Assembly: GCA_965231765.1 (NCBI GenBank)
Contig: OZ246887.1
Location: 5,456,001 to 5,520,000 of the forward strand
Source of the DNA: JAAXHF01 sp963665955
GTDB lineage: Bacteria > Desulfobacterota > Binatia > Bin18
Reading direction: 5' to 3'
Length of the DNA: 64,000 nt
A program made the translations under genes and the position numbers. Shown here one piece after another: positions 34,511 through 42,954 of the stretch (its first letter is position 1; every line of letters starts with the position of its first letter). A model generated the notes under the pieces. The model was not told the origin of the DNA. It saw only the letters and a program-made list of their open reading frames with translations, and did no database searches.

Positions 34511-35746
34511 ATGGATTTTAACGATACGCCAGAAGAAGCGGCCTTTCGGGAAATAGTTCGCACGTGGATGCAAGACAATGCCCCACATGATTTGCATGAC
34601 AAGCTCGAGGCAGACCGGGCCGAATGGACGGAAGAAGAACGGCTGCGTGAAGCAAAAGCCTGGCAGCTCAAGAAGCAGCGAGCTGGCTGGGCCTGTATGC
34701 AATGGCCCAAAGAGTATGGCGGTCGCGGCGCGACTCCGATGGAGCGGGTGATCTGGGGGCAGGAGGAGGGTGTGTATGCGCAGCTGTCAGGGGTCTTCCT
34801 GATTGGCCAAGGTATGTGTGGTCCGACGATGATGGGCTATGCGTCTGAAGAACACAAGCGGCGCTATTTGCCGCCTTTGGCCAGTGGCGAAGAAATCTGG
34901 TCGCAGATGTTTAGCGAACCGGGGGCTGGGTCGGACTTGGCGGGTCTGCAAACCCGAGCCGAGCGGGATGGCGACACTTGGATCATCAATGGCCAGAAGA
35001 TCTGGACGTCGGGCGCGCATTATAGTGATTACGCGATCTTATTAACCCGGACAGATCCCAAAGCGCTCAAGCATAAAGGCTTGACCATGTTCTTTCTCGA
35101 TCTGAAATCGCCTGGAGTTGAGATCCGGCCAATTAAACAGATCACTGGAGAGTCGCACTTTAATGAAGTGTATTTTAGCGATGTCCGTATTCCTGAAGCT
35201 CAGCGTTTGGGAGAGCCGGGCGAGGGCTGGCGCGTGGCGCTGACAACGTTGATGAATGAGCGGCTGGCAATTGGTGGCGGTGCAACGACTGGATTTGAGG
35301 AATTGTGGGATTTTGTATCCACGGCTGAGGGAGAGGATGGCCCGGTTCTGCAAGACCGGGCTGTCCGCAGCAAAGTGGCCGACTTTGCCGTCACGGCAAG
35401 TGGCTTGAAGTATACCAGCTATCGCTTACTGTCTGCGGTCTCACGGGGTGACATGCCAGGACCGGAAGCTTCGATTGGTAAACTCGTGGCCGCAGCCACG
35501 ACGCAAGACATTGCTGAGTTTGCGCTTGAGCTACAGGAAATGGGCGGCATACTCATGGCTCCGGACGCAGCTGCGGTGAATGCCAAGTTCCAAAATATGC
35601 GGCTCCGTGCGCCTGGTATGCGTATTGCCGGCGGCACGGACGAGATCTTACGCAATATCATTGCTGAGCGGGTGCTGGGGCTGCCGGGCGATGTACGGCT
35701 GGATACCAAAGTGCCGTTTGATGAGATTCCGAAGGGGAAGGTGTGA
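34511..35746 (+). CDS. Acyl-CoA dehydrogenase, putative subunit 2
   Basis: A 411-residue acyl-CoA dehydrogenase with the canonical FAD-binding MFSEPGAGSDLAGL and the strand DGDTWIINGQKIWTSGAHYSD, and a C-terminal RIAGGTDEILRNIIAERVLGL. It is of the FadE-type length. It lies 15 bp after subunit 1 and the two together probably form a heterotetramer oxidising an acyl-CoA at the alpha-beta bond. It is the last gene of the 31.6-35.7 kb operon. The Shine-Dalgarno is weak, in keeping with coupling to the upstream gene. Confidence 0.93.
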   Translation: MDFNDTPEEAAFREIVRTWMQDNAPHDLHDKLEADRAEWTEEERLREAKAWQLKKQRAGWACMQWPKEYGGRGATPMERVIWGQEEGVYAQLSGVFLIGQGMCGPTMMGYASEEHKRRYLPPLASGEEIWSQMFSEPGAGSDLAGLQTRAERDGDTWIINGQKIWTSGAHYSDYAILLTRTDPKALKHKGLTMFFLDLKSPGVEIRPIKQITGESHFNEVYFSDVRIPEAQRLGEPGEGWRVALTTLMNERLAIGGGATTGFEELWDFVSTAEGEDGPVLQDRAVRSKVADFAVTASGLKYTSYRLLSAVSRGDMPGPEASIGKLVAAATTQDIAEFALELQEMGGILMAPDAAAVNAKFQNMRLRAPGMRIAGGTDEILRNIIAERVLGLPGDVRLDTKVPFDEIPKGKV

Positions 35747-35871
35747 ATTGAGAAGTGGCCCCACACCGGCATGAATCCCCAGGCTACGTAACGGCGCCGA
35801 CTAAAGCCGGCTTTCTGAATGTGCAGGGCCGCTTGTGTTGGCCGCCAGCTGATTTGATTGAGGAGAATAGA

Positions 35872-36345
35872 ATGCTGAACATCTTGATTGGAATCGGTAT
35901 TGCCTTGGGCTTGTGTTGTGTCGGAATGGTTCAGAGTGTACAGGCTCTCAGTGCCGGTGCAGCGGCCGCGCTGAAAACAGAAAAAGAGATCTACGTCGCC
36001 ACTAAACGGAAAAGTGGCGAGTGGAGCAAGGCGGCCCCGATTTGGTTTATGTACGATGGCGAAGCGGTGTACTTTACCACGAGTCCAACCGCGTACAAGG
36101 CCAAACGCATCAAACGCGGCAGCCCGGTGAGAGTGTGGGTCGGCAGCAATGATGGGCCGTCGTTCACTGGAAAAGCTGAAATCGTCGCAGACAGTGCTAT
36201 CGTCGCTCGGATGGGAGAAGCGTATGGCCAGAAATACTGGATTGCCTGGGTGGGACTGTTTCGGCCCCGGGTCGATCGGGTTGAGGCGGGAAAGACGGTG
36301 GCGGTGAAGGTGACGCCTGAGCCGGAAGAGGCAGTCGGGCAGTGA
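35872..36345 (+). CDS. PPOX-type flavin split-barrel protein with N-terminal signal/anchor
   Basis: A 157-residue protein. Residues 4-26 are hydrophobic (ILIGIGIALGLCCVGMVQSV) and look like a signal peptide or anchor. The rest is a pyridoxamine-oxidase-like split barrel (EIYVATKRKSGEWSKAAPIWFMYDGEAVYFTT, KAKRIKRGSPVRVWVG, YWIAWVGLFRP), the fold of F420/FMN-dependent reductases. Such proteins are normally cytosolic, so an exported or membrane-attached one is unusual. Start at 35872 after GAGGAG; the frame upstream from 35755 is not coding-like. Confidence 0.8.
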   Translation: MLNILIGIGIALGLCCVGMVQSVQALSAGAAAALKTEKEIYVATKRKSGEWSKAAPIWFMYDGEAVYFTTSPTAYKAKRIKRGSPVRVWVGSNDGPSFTGKAEIVADSAIVARMGEAYGQKYWIAWVGLFRPRVDRVEAGKTVAVKVTPEPEEAVGQ

Positions 36346-36514
36346 CTTGAAGCTGAATAGCTTGGCTGGGTGTGTGACTTGTTGATCCTCCCGAAAAGCG
36401 TTAGCTTGGCGGACCGGAGAGGAAATCGGGCGCTTACGGGAGCTGTAATATGGAGATTGTTATTTCTTGTATCAGCCTCTGCGGGCAACTAAAGAGAAGG
36501 ATCATAAAAAATAT

Positions 36515-37681
36515 ATGACCCCAATAGATACAATCCTTAACCAAGTCGTTGAATCTGGCAACATTCCCGGCGTTGTTACCATAGCGGCAAACGAAAGCGG
36601 CATTATCTACCAAGGAGCGGCTGGCAAACGCGGCGGCGCCACCGCTCCGGCCATGACGACCGACACGGTCTTCCGCATCGCTTCGATGACCAAGGCGGTC
36701 GCCTCGGTGGCAGCCATGCAGCTCGTCGAGCGGGGCGAGCTGTCGCTCGACGAAGCCCTGGAGACGAAAGTTCCGCAGCTGGCCGGACGGCAGGTGTTCG
36801 ACGGGTTTGATGCGGACGGCAAGCCCAGGCTGCGTCCGGCCACCCGACCGGTCAGCCTCAAACACCTGTTGACCCACACCTCGGGCTATTGCTACGAGAT
36901 CTGGAACGCCGAATTCGGACAGTTCGCCGAACAGTCCTCCATCCCCCGCTTTACCGATGGTGGCGATGGATTCCTGGACTCGCCCTTGGTGTTTGATCCG
37001 GGACAACGTTGGGAGTACGGCATCAGCACCGACTGGGTCGGTCGCGTTGTCGAACACCTGAGCGGACAAAATCTGGCCGACTACTGCCGGGAGCATATTT
37101 TTCAGCCGCTGGGTATGACCGACACCAGTTTCTCGCCGACCCCCGACCAGCACACCCGTCTGGTCAATGTCTGCCAGCGCCAGGACGACGGCTCGTTCGA
37201 GCAGATTGAGTTTGAGCTGCCCTTTGACGGACGCTTTTTCAGCGGCGGCGGCGGGCTGTACGCAACCGCCGGCGACTATCTGGCGTTTCTGCGTATGCTG
37301 CTCAACGGCGGGACATACCAGGGTTCACAAGTGCTCAAGCCCGAGACGGTTGCCCTGATGGGTGAAAACCACATCGGCCAGCTGAGCGTTGGCGCGGCCA
37401 CATCCGCAGTGCCCTTTCTCTCCAATGACATCGAGTTTTTCCCCGGCCAGGACAAAAAGTGGGGGCTGGGGTTTCTGATCAACACTCAGGCGCTGAACAC
37501 CGGTCGTTCGGCCGGCAGCCTCAGCTGGGCGGGTCTCTTCAACTCCTACTATTGGATCGATCCGCACAAAAAAGTGACCGGCCTGGTCATGATGCAGATC
37601 CTACCCTTTTTTGACGCCACGGCATTACAGGTTCTGGACGGCTTTGAGACGCAGGTATATCGCCAGCTGGAGCAGGGCTGA
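36515..37681 (+). CDS. Serine hydrolase of the beta-lactamase/EstB family
   Basis: A 388-residue serine beta-lactamase-fold protein. The nucleophile motif SMTK (FRIASMTKAVAS) is intact; Tyr of YGISTDW is the second catalytic motif, and WAG near the C-terminus fits the third (H/W-x-G). This set is typical of class-C-like esterases (EstB, LovD-type transesterases) more than of antibiotic-resistance enzymes. No signal peptide, so cytosolic. Start at 36515. It begins a stretch (to 40.4 kb) with visibly higher GC and different codon choice from its flanks. Confidence 0.88.
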   Translation: MTPIDTILNQVVESGNIPGVVTIAANESGIIYQGAAGKRGGATAPAMTTDTVFRIASMTKAVASVAAMQLVERGELSLDEALETKVPQLAGRQVFDGFDADGKPRLRPATRPVSLKHLLTHTSGYCYEIWNAEFGQFAEQSSIPRFTDGGDGFLDSPLVFDPGQRWEYGISTDWVGRVVEHLSGQNLADYCREHIFQPLGMTDTSFSPTPDQHTRLVNVCQRQDDGSFEQIEFELPFDGRFFSGGGGLYATAGDYLAFLRMLLNGGTYQGSQVLKPETVALMGENHIGQLSVGAATSAVPFLSNDIEFFPGQDKKWGLGFLINTQALNTGRSAGSLSWAGLFNSYYWIDPHKKVTGLVMMQILPFFDATALQVLDGFETQVYRQLEQG

Positions 37682-37752
37682 GCCGGCAGGCCCGGCCGAA
37701 GCCGAGGCGGAATGCAGCGGATGGGACGGCCGATTCCGAACGGGAGCGCGAC

Positions 37753-38583
37753 ATGCAAGACTTGGCAGACAAGGTGGCGGTCATTACCGGGGCGGCCAGC
37801 GGCATCGGTCAGGGCCTGGCCCGGCGCTTTGCCCGGGAGGGCATGAAGCTGGTGCTGGCCGATATCGAAGAGGCGGCCCTGCTCGAGATGGAAAAGGAGC
37901 TGCGGCTGGCCGGCACGCCGGTGCTAGCGGTCAAGACCGATGTCTCGCACAAAGCGTCCGTCTTTGGCCTGGCCGACCGGGCCTTCGATGCCTTTGGTCG
38001 GGTGCATCTCGTGTGCAACAACGCCGGTGTGTCCGGCGGGCTGGGTCACATCTGGGACATCCCCGACCAGGACTGGGAGTGGATCATGGCGGTCAATGTG
38101 TACGGCGTGCTGCACGGCATACAGGCCTTCGTGCCGCGCATGATCGAGCACGCTGAGGAGGGCTTGATCCTCAACACCAGCTCGGTGGTCGGCCTGACGA
38201 CCGGCACCAGCTCGGTGTACGGCGTTACCAAACACGCGGTGAGCCGGATGACCGAGGGGCTGCACTACGACCTGCAGGCGGCCGGATCGAAGCTCAGAGC
38301 CGCCCTGCTGGTGCCTGGGGCCACCGCGACGAATATCCTGTACGCCGACCGTAACCGCCCCCAAGCCCTGCTGGTGCCGCGCGACGGCGAGGCCCAGGCA
38401 GCCCTGATCCAGCGGCGCCAGGCCCGCCACGGACGTCTGCAGGAACTCGGCATGACGCCCGAACAGCTGGCCGACATCACGGTCCAGGGCATCCGCCAGG
38501 AGCGGTTCTATATCATTGCCGATCCTGAGCGAACCACGCCGGCGGTGCGGCTGCGGATGGAGGGGATTGTGCGGAAAGAGTAA
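37753..38583 (+). CDS. Short-chain dehydrogenase/reductase 1
   Basis: A 276-residue classical SDR. The cofactor-binding TGAASGIG, the NNAGVSGG strand, catalytic Ser (LNTSSVVG) and the YGVTK (Tyr-x3-Lys) motif are intact. Asp after the second strand (VLADIEE) points to NAD(H). The substrate is not predictable; the large C-terminal part after YGVTK (with LVPGATATNI) favours bulky alcohols or ketones. 71 bp after the beta-lactamase-fold gene; possibly one transcript. Confidence 0.92.
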   Translation: MQDLADKVAVITGAASGIGQGLARRFAREGMKLVLADIEEAALLEMEKELRLAGTPVLAVKTDVSHKASVFGLADRAFDAFGRVHLVCNNAGVSGGLGHIWDIPDQDWEWIMAVNVYGVLHGIQAFVPRMIEHAEEGLILNTSSVVGLTTGTSSVYGVTKHAVSRMTEGLHYDLQAAGSKLRAALLVPGATATNILYADRNRPQALLVPRDGEAQAALIQRRQARHGRLQELGMTPEQLADITVQGIRQERFYIIADPERTTPAVRLRMEGIVRKE

Positions 38584-38670
38584 ACGTGTCCTCCAACCAC
38601 ATGAACAGGTTGACACGTTCACTCTTTGGCGACGGGCCGAGTCCCGAGGCGGCCGGCTGAGACGGCCCGT

Positions 38671-39582
38671 TCAGCACAGCGATCCCAGAAAATCGACTGT
38701 GCGCTCGAACGCCCCCGCGTCGGCCTGAAAGACAAAGGCGCACAAATCGGTCACGCCGACATCTTCGAGGCGTTTGAGTTCGCCCGAAACCGTTGCCGCA
38801 TCTCCCAGTAGCGCGACCTCGGGCGGCTGGTTGAGTCCGCCGCGGTCCAGCATGGTCCGATACGCCGGCAGCTGGTTGTAGATGGCGAACACCTTGGCCG
38901 CCACCTCCAGGGCTTGGGCCGGGTCGTCGGTGATGGCCAACGGCATGCCGGCAATCACCCGGGGGGCCGGCCGCTCGGCGGCTTTGGCCGCAGCGGTGAT
39001 GCGTGGAACGACGTGTTCGCGCAGGGCTTTATGACCGGCCATCCAGGTCACCGTGCCGGCCGACTCGCGACCGGCAAAGTCGAGCATCTTGGGACCCAGG
39101 GCGGCCAGCACAACCGGCACCGGGCTCGCACCCCGGACACTGATATCCGCCTTGACTCGGTACTCCTGGCCCTCGTGGTCAACCGGCAGGCCGTCGAGCA
39201 GCGGCCGCATGACCGCCATGTACTCGCGCATGTGGCTGAGGTGGCGGGTATAGGCCAGACCATACATGTCTTCAATCACGAACTTGTGGGACAGGCCGAT
39301 GCCCAGAGTAAAGCGCCCCTGGCTGGCCGCCTGGGTTGTCAGCGCCTGCTGGGCCATGACCACCGGGTGACGCGGGTAGGTGGGTACCACGGCCGTGCCC
39401 AGTTCGATCCGGCTCGTCTCGCGTCCGACCAGCCCCAGCAGGCTGACCGCGTCGTGCGAAAACGCGTGGGCCAGCCAGGCCGAGTGCAGGCCGGCCGCCT
39501 CGGCCCGTTGCGCCCGCTGGATGACCTCGTCTATAGGCGGGCTCTCTCCGGCTCCTTCACCGATCATCATACCGATACGCAT
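38671..39582 (-). CDS. LLM-class (F420-type) oxidoreductase 2
   Basis: A 303-residue luciferase-like TIM barrel with features of F420-dependent members: GLHSAWLAHAF, IELGTAVVPTYPRHPVVMAQQALT, QGRFTLGIGLSHK, PVVLAALGPKML and ITDDPAQA. The reaction would be hydride transfer to or from an organic substrate. The ATG at 39582 follows AAGGAGG. It is divergent from SDR 2 with an inverted repeat between them. GC-rich relative to the LLM genes at 41-50 kb, so it may have a different origin. Confidence 0.9.
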   Translation of the reverse strand: MRIGMMIGEGAGESPPIDEVIQRAQRAEAAGLHSAWLAHAFSHDAVSLLGLVGRETSRIELGTAVVPTYPRHPVVMAQQALTTQAASQGRFTLGIGLSHKFVIEDMYGLAYTRHLSHMREYMAVMRPLLDGLPVDHEGQEYRVKADISVRGASPVPVVLAALGPKMLDFAGRESAGTVTWMAGHKALREHVVPRITAAAKAAERPAPRVIAGMPLAITDDPAQALEVAAKVFAIYNQLPAYRTMLDRGGLNQPPEVALLGDAATVSGELKRLEDVGVTDLCAFVFQADAGAFERTVDFLGSLC

Positions 39583-39615
39583 GCGTGTGTTCCTCCTTGT
39601 GTGTGGGTGACCGTG

Positions 39616-39680
39616 TTGGTGTATACCAGCAATGATGCTACAAAGCATCCTCGGCGCCGGGTGGCGCTGAAATACACCAA
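39616..39680. promoter_or_regulatory. Inverted repeat between divergent LLM and SDR genes
   Basis: TTGGTGTAT (39616-39624) and ATACACCAA (39672-39680) are perfect 9-bp inverted arms 47 bp apart. Between them GATGCT/AGCATC (39634-39649) forms a second small hairpin. The position in the divergent promoter region suggests regulator half-sites or a looping operator. Confidence 0.45.
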
Positions 39681-39698
39681 CGGATGGGTAGCAGCACC

Positions 39699-40436
39699 AT
39701 GAACGAAATTGATTTCAGCGGCAAGACGGTCCTGGTCATCGGCGGTTCGAGCGGGATTGGCAACGGCATTGCCCGCCAATTCCGGGACCACGGGGCCGAG
39801 GTGTACGTATGTGGCACCCGGGCGTCTGCCGAGGACTATACAGACGAAGACGTTTCAGAGCTGAGCGGGCTGCACTACTTTCAGCTGGACGTGTCACAAG
39901 ACGACAACGTGCAGTCCTTCCAGCCGCCTTTTGACACGCTTGACGTGCTCGTCGCCTCACAGGGCACGGTGATGTACAAACGGGCCGAGTTTGAGATGCC
40001 GAACTTCCGCAAAGTCCTTGACGTGAACCTGATGAGCGTCATGAACTGCTGCATGAAGTTTCACCCCATGCTCAAGGAGACCAAGGGCAGTGTGGTCATC
40101 CTGGGTTCGGGGGCGAGCTTTTTTGCCGTCTTCGGCAATCCCGCCTACAGTGCCAGCAAAGGCGCGCTGCGGACCCTGACCATGACGCTGGGCGAAGCCT
40201 GGGCGCGCGACGGCATTCGAGTCAACGGCATTGCACCGGGCCTGATCGTCACCAAGATCACCAAGGTGACCTGGAATCATCCGCGTCGCTACGAAGACTC
40301 CCTGAACGAGATCCCGCTACGCCGCTGGGGTACACCGGAAGACATGGGCGGGATCGCCCTGTTTCTGGCCTCGCCGCTGTCTTCGTATATGACGGGGCAG
40401 ATGCTGCTGGTAGACGGCGGCATGGGGTTGTCTTAA
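39699..40436 (+). CDS. Short-chain dehydrogenase/reductase 2
   Basis: A 245-residue classical SDR with GGSSGIG at the cofactor site, LGSGASF with the catalytic Ser, YSASKGAL (Tyr-x3-Lys) and a C-terminal GQMLLVDGGMGLS. A CGTRAS after the second strand suggests NADP(H). The catalytic set is complete. The start at 39699 (MNEIDFSGKTV) is preferred to 39684. Divergent from LLM 2 and convergent with the cupin gene. Confidence 0.92.
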   Translation: MNEIDFSGKTVLVIGGSSGIGNGIARQFRDHGAEVYVCGTRASAEDYTDEDVSELSGLHYFQLDVSQDDNVQSFQPPFDTLDVLVASQGTVMYKRAEFEMPNFRKVLDVNLMSVMNCCMKFHPMLKETKGSVVILGSGASFFAVFGNPAYSASKGALRTLTMTLGEAWARDGIRVNGIAPGLIVTKITKVTWNHPRRYEDSLNEIPLRRWGTPEDMGGIALFLASPLSSYMTGQMLLVDGGMGLS

Positions 40437-40474
40437 TGTTGTGGAGGCGACCAGTCAGTCGCCTCCACATAATG

Positions 40475-40984
40475 TTATGCAGCTTTCTTACGTGGTGCAG
40501 CCTTCTTACTGTGCAGCTTTGTCGGGCGCTTCCTGGACGCCTTGGATGCCTCAAACGCATCCTGAGCGCGTTTGAGCTCTTCCCAGCTGATATAGCCGTT
40601 AAAATTGTCCTCACCAAAGAACAGCACTGGACCGTTGCAAATGAACAGATATTCGGTGTCTTTCAAGGCTGTTGTGGCACCGTGGATCATGCCATTTGGT
40701 TCGTAGACATAGTCACCGGCGTCCAGCGTCCCATCCCGAACCTGCAATTTGCCTTTCAAAATGAAGGTATGCGATGCACTCAAGTGTTTATGCGGTGGAG
40801 CGGAATATCCCTTGAGCCAGCGGAACATGACGGCCCAGCTGCCGGACTCTGAACCCGTCCACAGCACTTTCATGAATGCGCGTTTTGGATCGTCTGCATT
40901 CGGAATCCAGTCCATTTCAGATGTCTTGGCCAGCGAATCCATGATTTCGCTATTAAATGGGGTAATATCTTGCGGTAGTGCCAT
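40475..40984 (-). CDS. Cupin-domain protein with basic tail
   Basis: A 169-residue single-domain cupin. PPHKHLSASHTFILKGKLQVRDG gives the first cupin motif (His, His, and a Thr or Lys in the Glu position) and MIHGATT the second, so an iron or other metal site is likely but not canonical. It resembles the acetylacetone/2,4'-dihydroxyacetophenone dioxygenase-like cupins. The last 25 residues are Lys/Arg/Ala-rich (SKKAAPRKKAA), unusual for a cupin. The ATG at 40984 follows AGGAGG. It lies downstream of LLM 3 on the same strand. Confidence 0.8.
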   Translation of the reverse strand: MALPQDITPFNSEIMDSLAKTSEMDWIPNADDPKRAFMKVLWTGSESGSWAVMFRWLKGYSAPPHKHLSASHTFILKGKLQVRDGTLDAGDYVYEPNGMIHGATTALKDTEYLFICNGPVLFFGEDNFNGYISWEELKRAQDAFEASKASRKRPTKLHSKKAAPRKKAA

Positions 40985-41098
40985 TCTGTTCCTCCTGACT
41001 GAGTATTATATTCTGACTCGCGACGAGTCAGATATCGAGACTAAAGATGCCTTGCCCTGGCGAGAGATGCAAGCCTGTGTCTCATATTGTGTCTCAAT

Positions 41099-42067
41099 TT
41101 ATACCAGACGTGGAAGCACCTGTTGTGTGAAGAGCAAAAAGCTTTCGTGGCTCAGCGGCGCACCAATCATATAGTCGAGATGGATCTCTTCATTCAGCCG
41201 CGCCAGCTCATCAACGACCCGTTCGGGTGAGCCGTGAATGATGACCCGATCTACATAGTTCTGAACCGGATCATCAATGACGCCAAATATTTTCGGATCG
41301 ACATACGATTCAATCAGCCAGCGTGCGCCCTGCGTTGCAATGTCTTTGGCTTGTTCATCCGTCGGCGCAATGGCCAGGAGTCGGGCCATGGGCGTCTCAC
41401 GGCCTGCGATCGAATGGCCATGCTGTTCCAATTGATCCCGGTATAACTCCCATTTTTGGCCAATTTCAACATGCGTCGAATGGGGGTCCATCAGAATCGA
41501 GTAACCCATTGCTGCGGACCATTTGATTGCGGGAGGAGAGGACGCGGCAGTCCACACCGGAGGATGTGGTTGCTGGAGCGGCTTGGGCAGGACCTCAACA
41601 TTGTCGTACGAATAATATTTGCCGTTGTAGGTCAGTCGCTCATTCGTCCATGCCTTGAGCACAATATCGACAGTCTCGCGAAAGCGGGCGTGACTCTCCT
41701 CCATCGGGACGTTAAAAGCCTTAAATTCATTCGCATCAAAGCCGCGCCCGGTTCCCCAGTTGATCCGTCCCCCGGACAGCGTATCAAGCAGGGCAATTTC
41801 TTCGGCTAATCGCAAAGGATTATACAACGCAGCAAGGCTGACCCCGGTGCCAATGCGCAAATTTTTTGTCCGGGCCGCCGCATAACTGCCCATGACGGGA
41901 ATTGACGGGCAAAGGCTGTAGTCGGTGAAATGATGCTCTGTCAGCCACACCGCGTCGTAGCCCGTTTGGTCCATAATCTCGATGCGTTGCAACGCCCGCT
42001 GATACACGGTCGAGAGTTCTACCCGACGACCGGGCCAGCTGAAGAATTGCAGAATGCCGAATTTCAC
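41099..42067 (-). CDS. LLM-class flavin-dependent monooxygenase 3
   Basis: A 322-residue luciferase-like protein: TGYDAVWLTEHHFTDY, IGTGVSLAALYNPLRLAEEIALLDTLSGGR, WGTGRGFDANE and PKPLQQPHPPVWTAASS are family marks. The start is GTG at 42067 with AGGAAA upstream. It precedes the cupin gene by 114 bp in the same direction. The FMN-dependent alkanal or sulfonate type is more likely than F420 from the WLTEHHF motif; substrate unknown. Confidence 0.9.
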   Translation of the reverse strand: MKFGILQFFSWPGRRVELSTVYQRALQRIEIMDQTGYDAVWLTEHHFTDYSLCPSIPVMGSYAAARTKNLRIGTGVSLAALYNPLRLAEEIALLDTLSGGRINWGTGRGFDANEFKAFNVPMEESHARFRETVDIVLKAWTNERLTYNGKYYSYDNVEVLPKPLQQPHPPVWTAASSPPAIKWSAAMGYSILMDPHSTHVEIGQKWELYRDQLEQHGHSIAGRETPMARLLAIAPTDEQAKDIATQGARWLIESYVDPKIFGVIDDPVQNYVDRVIIHGSPERVVDELARLNEEIHLDYMIGAPLSHESFLLFTQQVLPRLV

Positions 42068-42301
42068 GCTGTTTCCTTTTGGGTGAGAGTATTTTTCTAC
42101 TCTCCGGCTGTCTGTCTACTGCCTGACCAGATTTGTCATGGAAAGCGCATGATGACAAGCACTGGTGTCTCTTGTCCTTAGCCTGTCTCTATCTTTTGTG
42201 GCACTGTCTCCGCTCGTTGGCAGGGTTTTGCACATGATATGGTCCCCTGTATGGTACTATAGCGAAGCAGTACTGAAGGACAAACTAGGGAGGGAATGAC
42301 T

Positions 42302-42853
42302 ATGACAAAAGACATTGAAGCAATCACTCAAAAGCCAATCGTGCAAATGTGTTGGGTTGTGGACGATATGCAAGCAGCTGCCATACAGTGGGTCAAAACA
42401 ATGGGCGCGGGACCGTTCTTCCTGATTCCGCATATCCAGCTCGATGAGCTGACCTACCGTGGCAAACCTGCGACGCTAGACCAGTCCTCAGCTGTCGGCC
42501 AATGGGGAGCGATACAAGTCGAACTCTTTCAGCAACACTGCGATAGTCCGTCTGGAGCGCGAGAAATGTTTGCACCGGGACAGACTGGCTTGCAGCATCT
42601 GACTTGGTTTGCCGACGCTATTGACGCGGAGACGAAACGTCTTGAATCGCTCGGATTTCCAACGGTGATGACGTGCAATCTTCCTGCCGCTGGGGGAATG
42701 CGTCTCGCGTGGTATGACGCGCGGTCGGTCACTGGAGCAATGGTTGAAGTGTACGAAGAGAGTGCGCGTATGCGTACATTCTACCAACGGGTTGCGCAGG
42801 CTGCTGAGGGGTGGGACGGAGAAGATCCGATTCGGCCGCTGTCTGCTCTTTAG
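42302..42853 (+). CDS. VOC-family protein 3
   Basis: A 183-residue VOC protein of the Glyoxalase_4 kind. The first module begins IVQMCWVVDDMQAAAIQWVKTMGAGPF; HLTWFADAIDAETKRLESLG and GAMVEVYEE belong to the second. His in GLQHLTWF and Glu in MVEVYE are likely ligands. It resembles methylmalonyl-CoA epimerase-like proteins. ATG at 42302 is 7 bases from GGGAGGG, better spaced than 42296. LLM 4 follows 101 bp downstream. Confidence 0.85.
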   Translation: MTKDIEAITQKPIVQMCWVVDDMQAAAIQWVKTMGAGPFFLIPHIQLDELTYRGKPATLDQSSAVGQWGAIQVELFQQHCDSPSGAREMFAPGQTGLQHLTWFADAIDAETKRLESLGFPTVMTCNLPAAGGMRLAWYDARSVTGAMVEVYEESARMRTFYQRVAQAAEGWDGEDPIRPLSAL

Positions 42854-42954
42854 AGGGGAGTGCGCCCCCTCGACGCCCTCTATTTTTCAACGTAATTTGG
42901 GGAAATCGCAGGCGCAGAGAGAAAGACGTGTAACCCTTTGGTGAGGAGGTTGGT

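Noticed and set aside
36515..37681. Antibiotic-resistance beta-lactamase
   Set aside because: SMTK, YGIS and WAG motifs with no signal peptide fit cytosolic EstB-type esterases better.
37611..38156. 181-codon frame overlapping the EstB-like and SDR genes
   Set aside because: A high-GC frame shadow; residues are Arg/Gly-rich with no domain.
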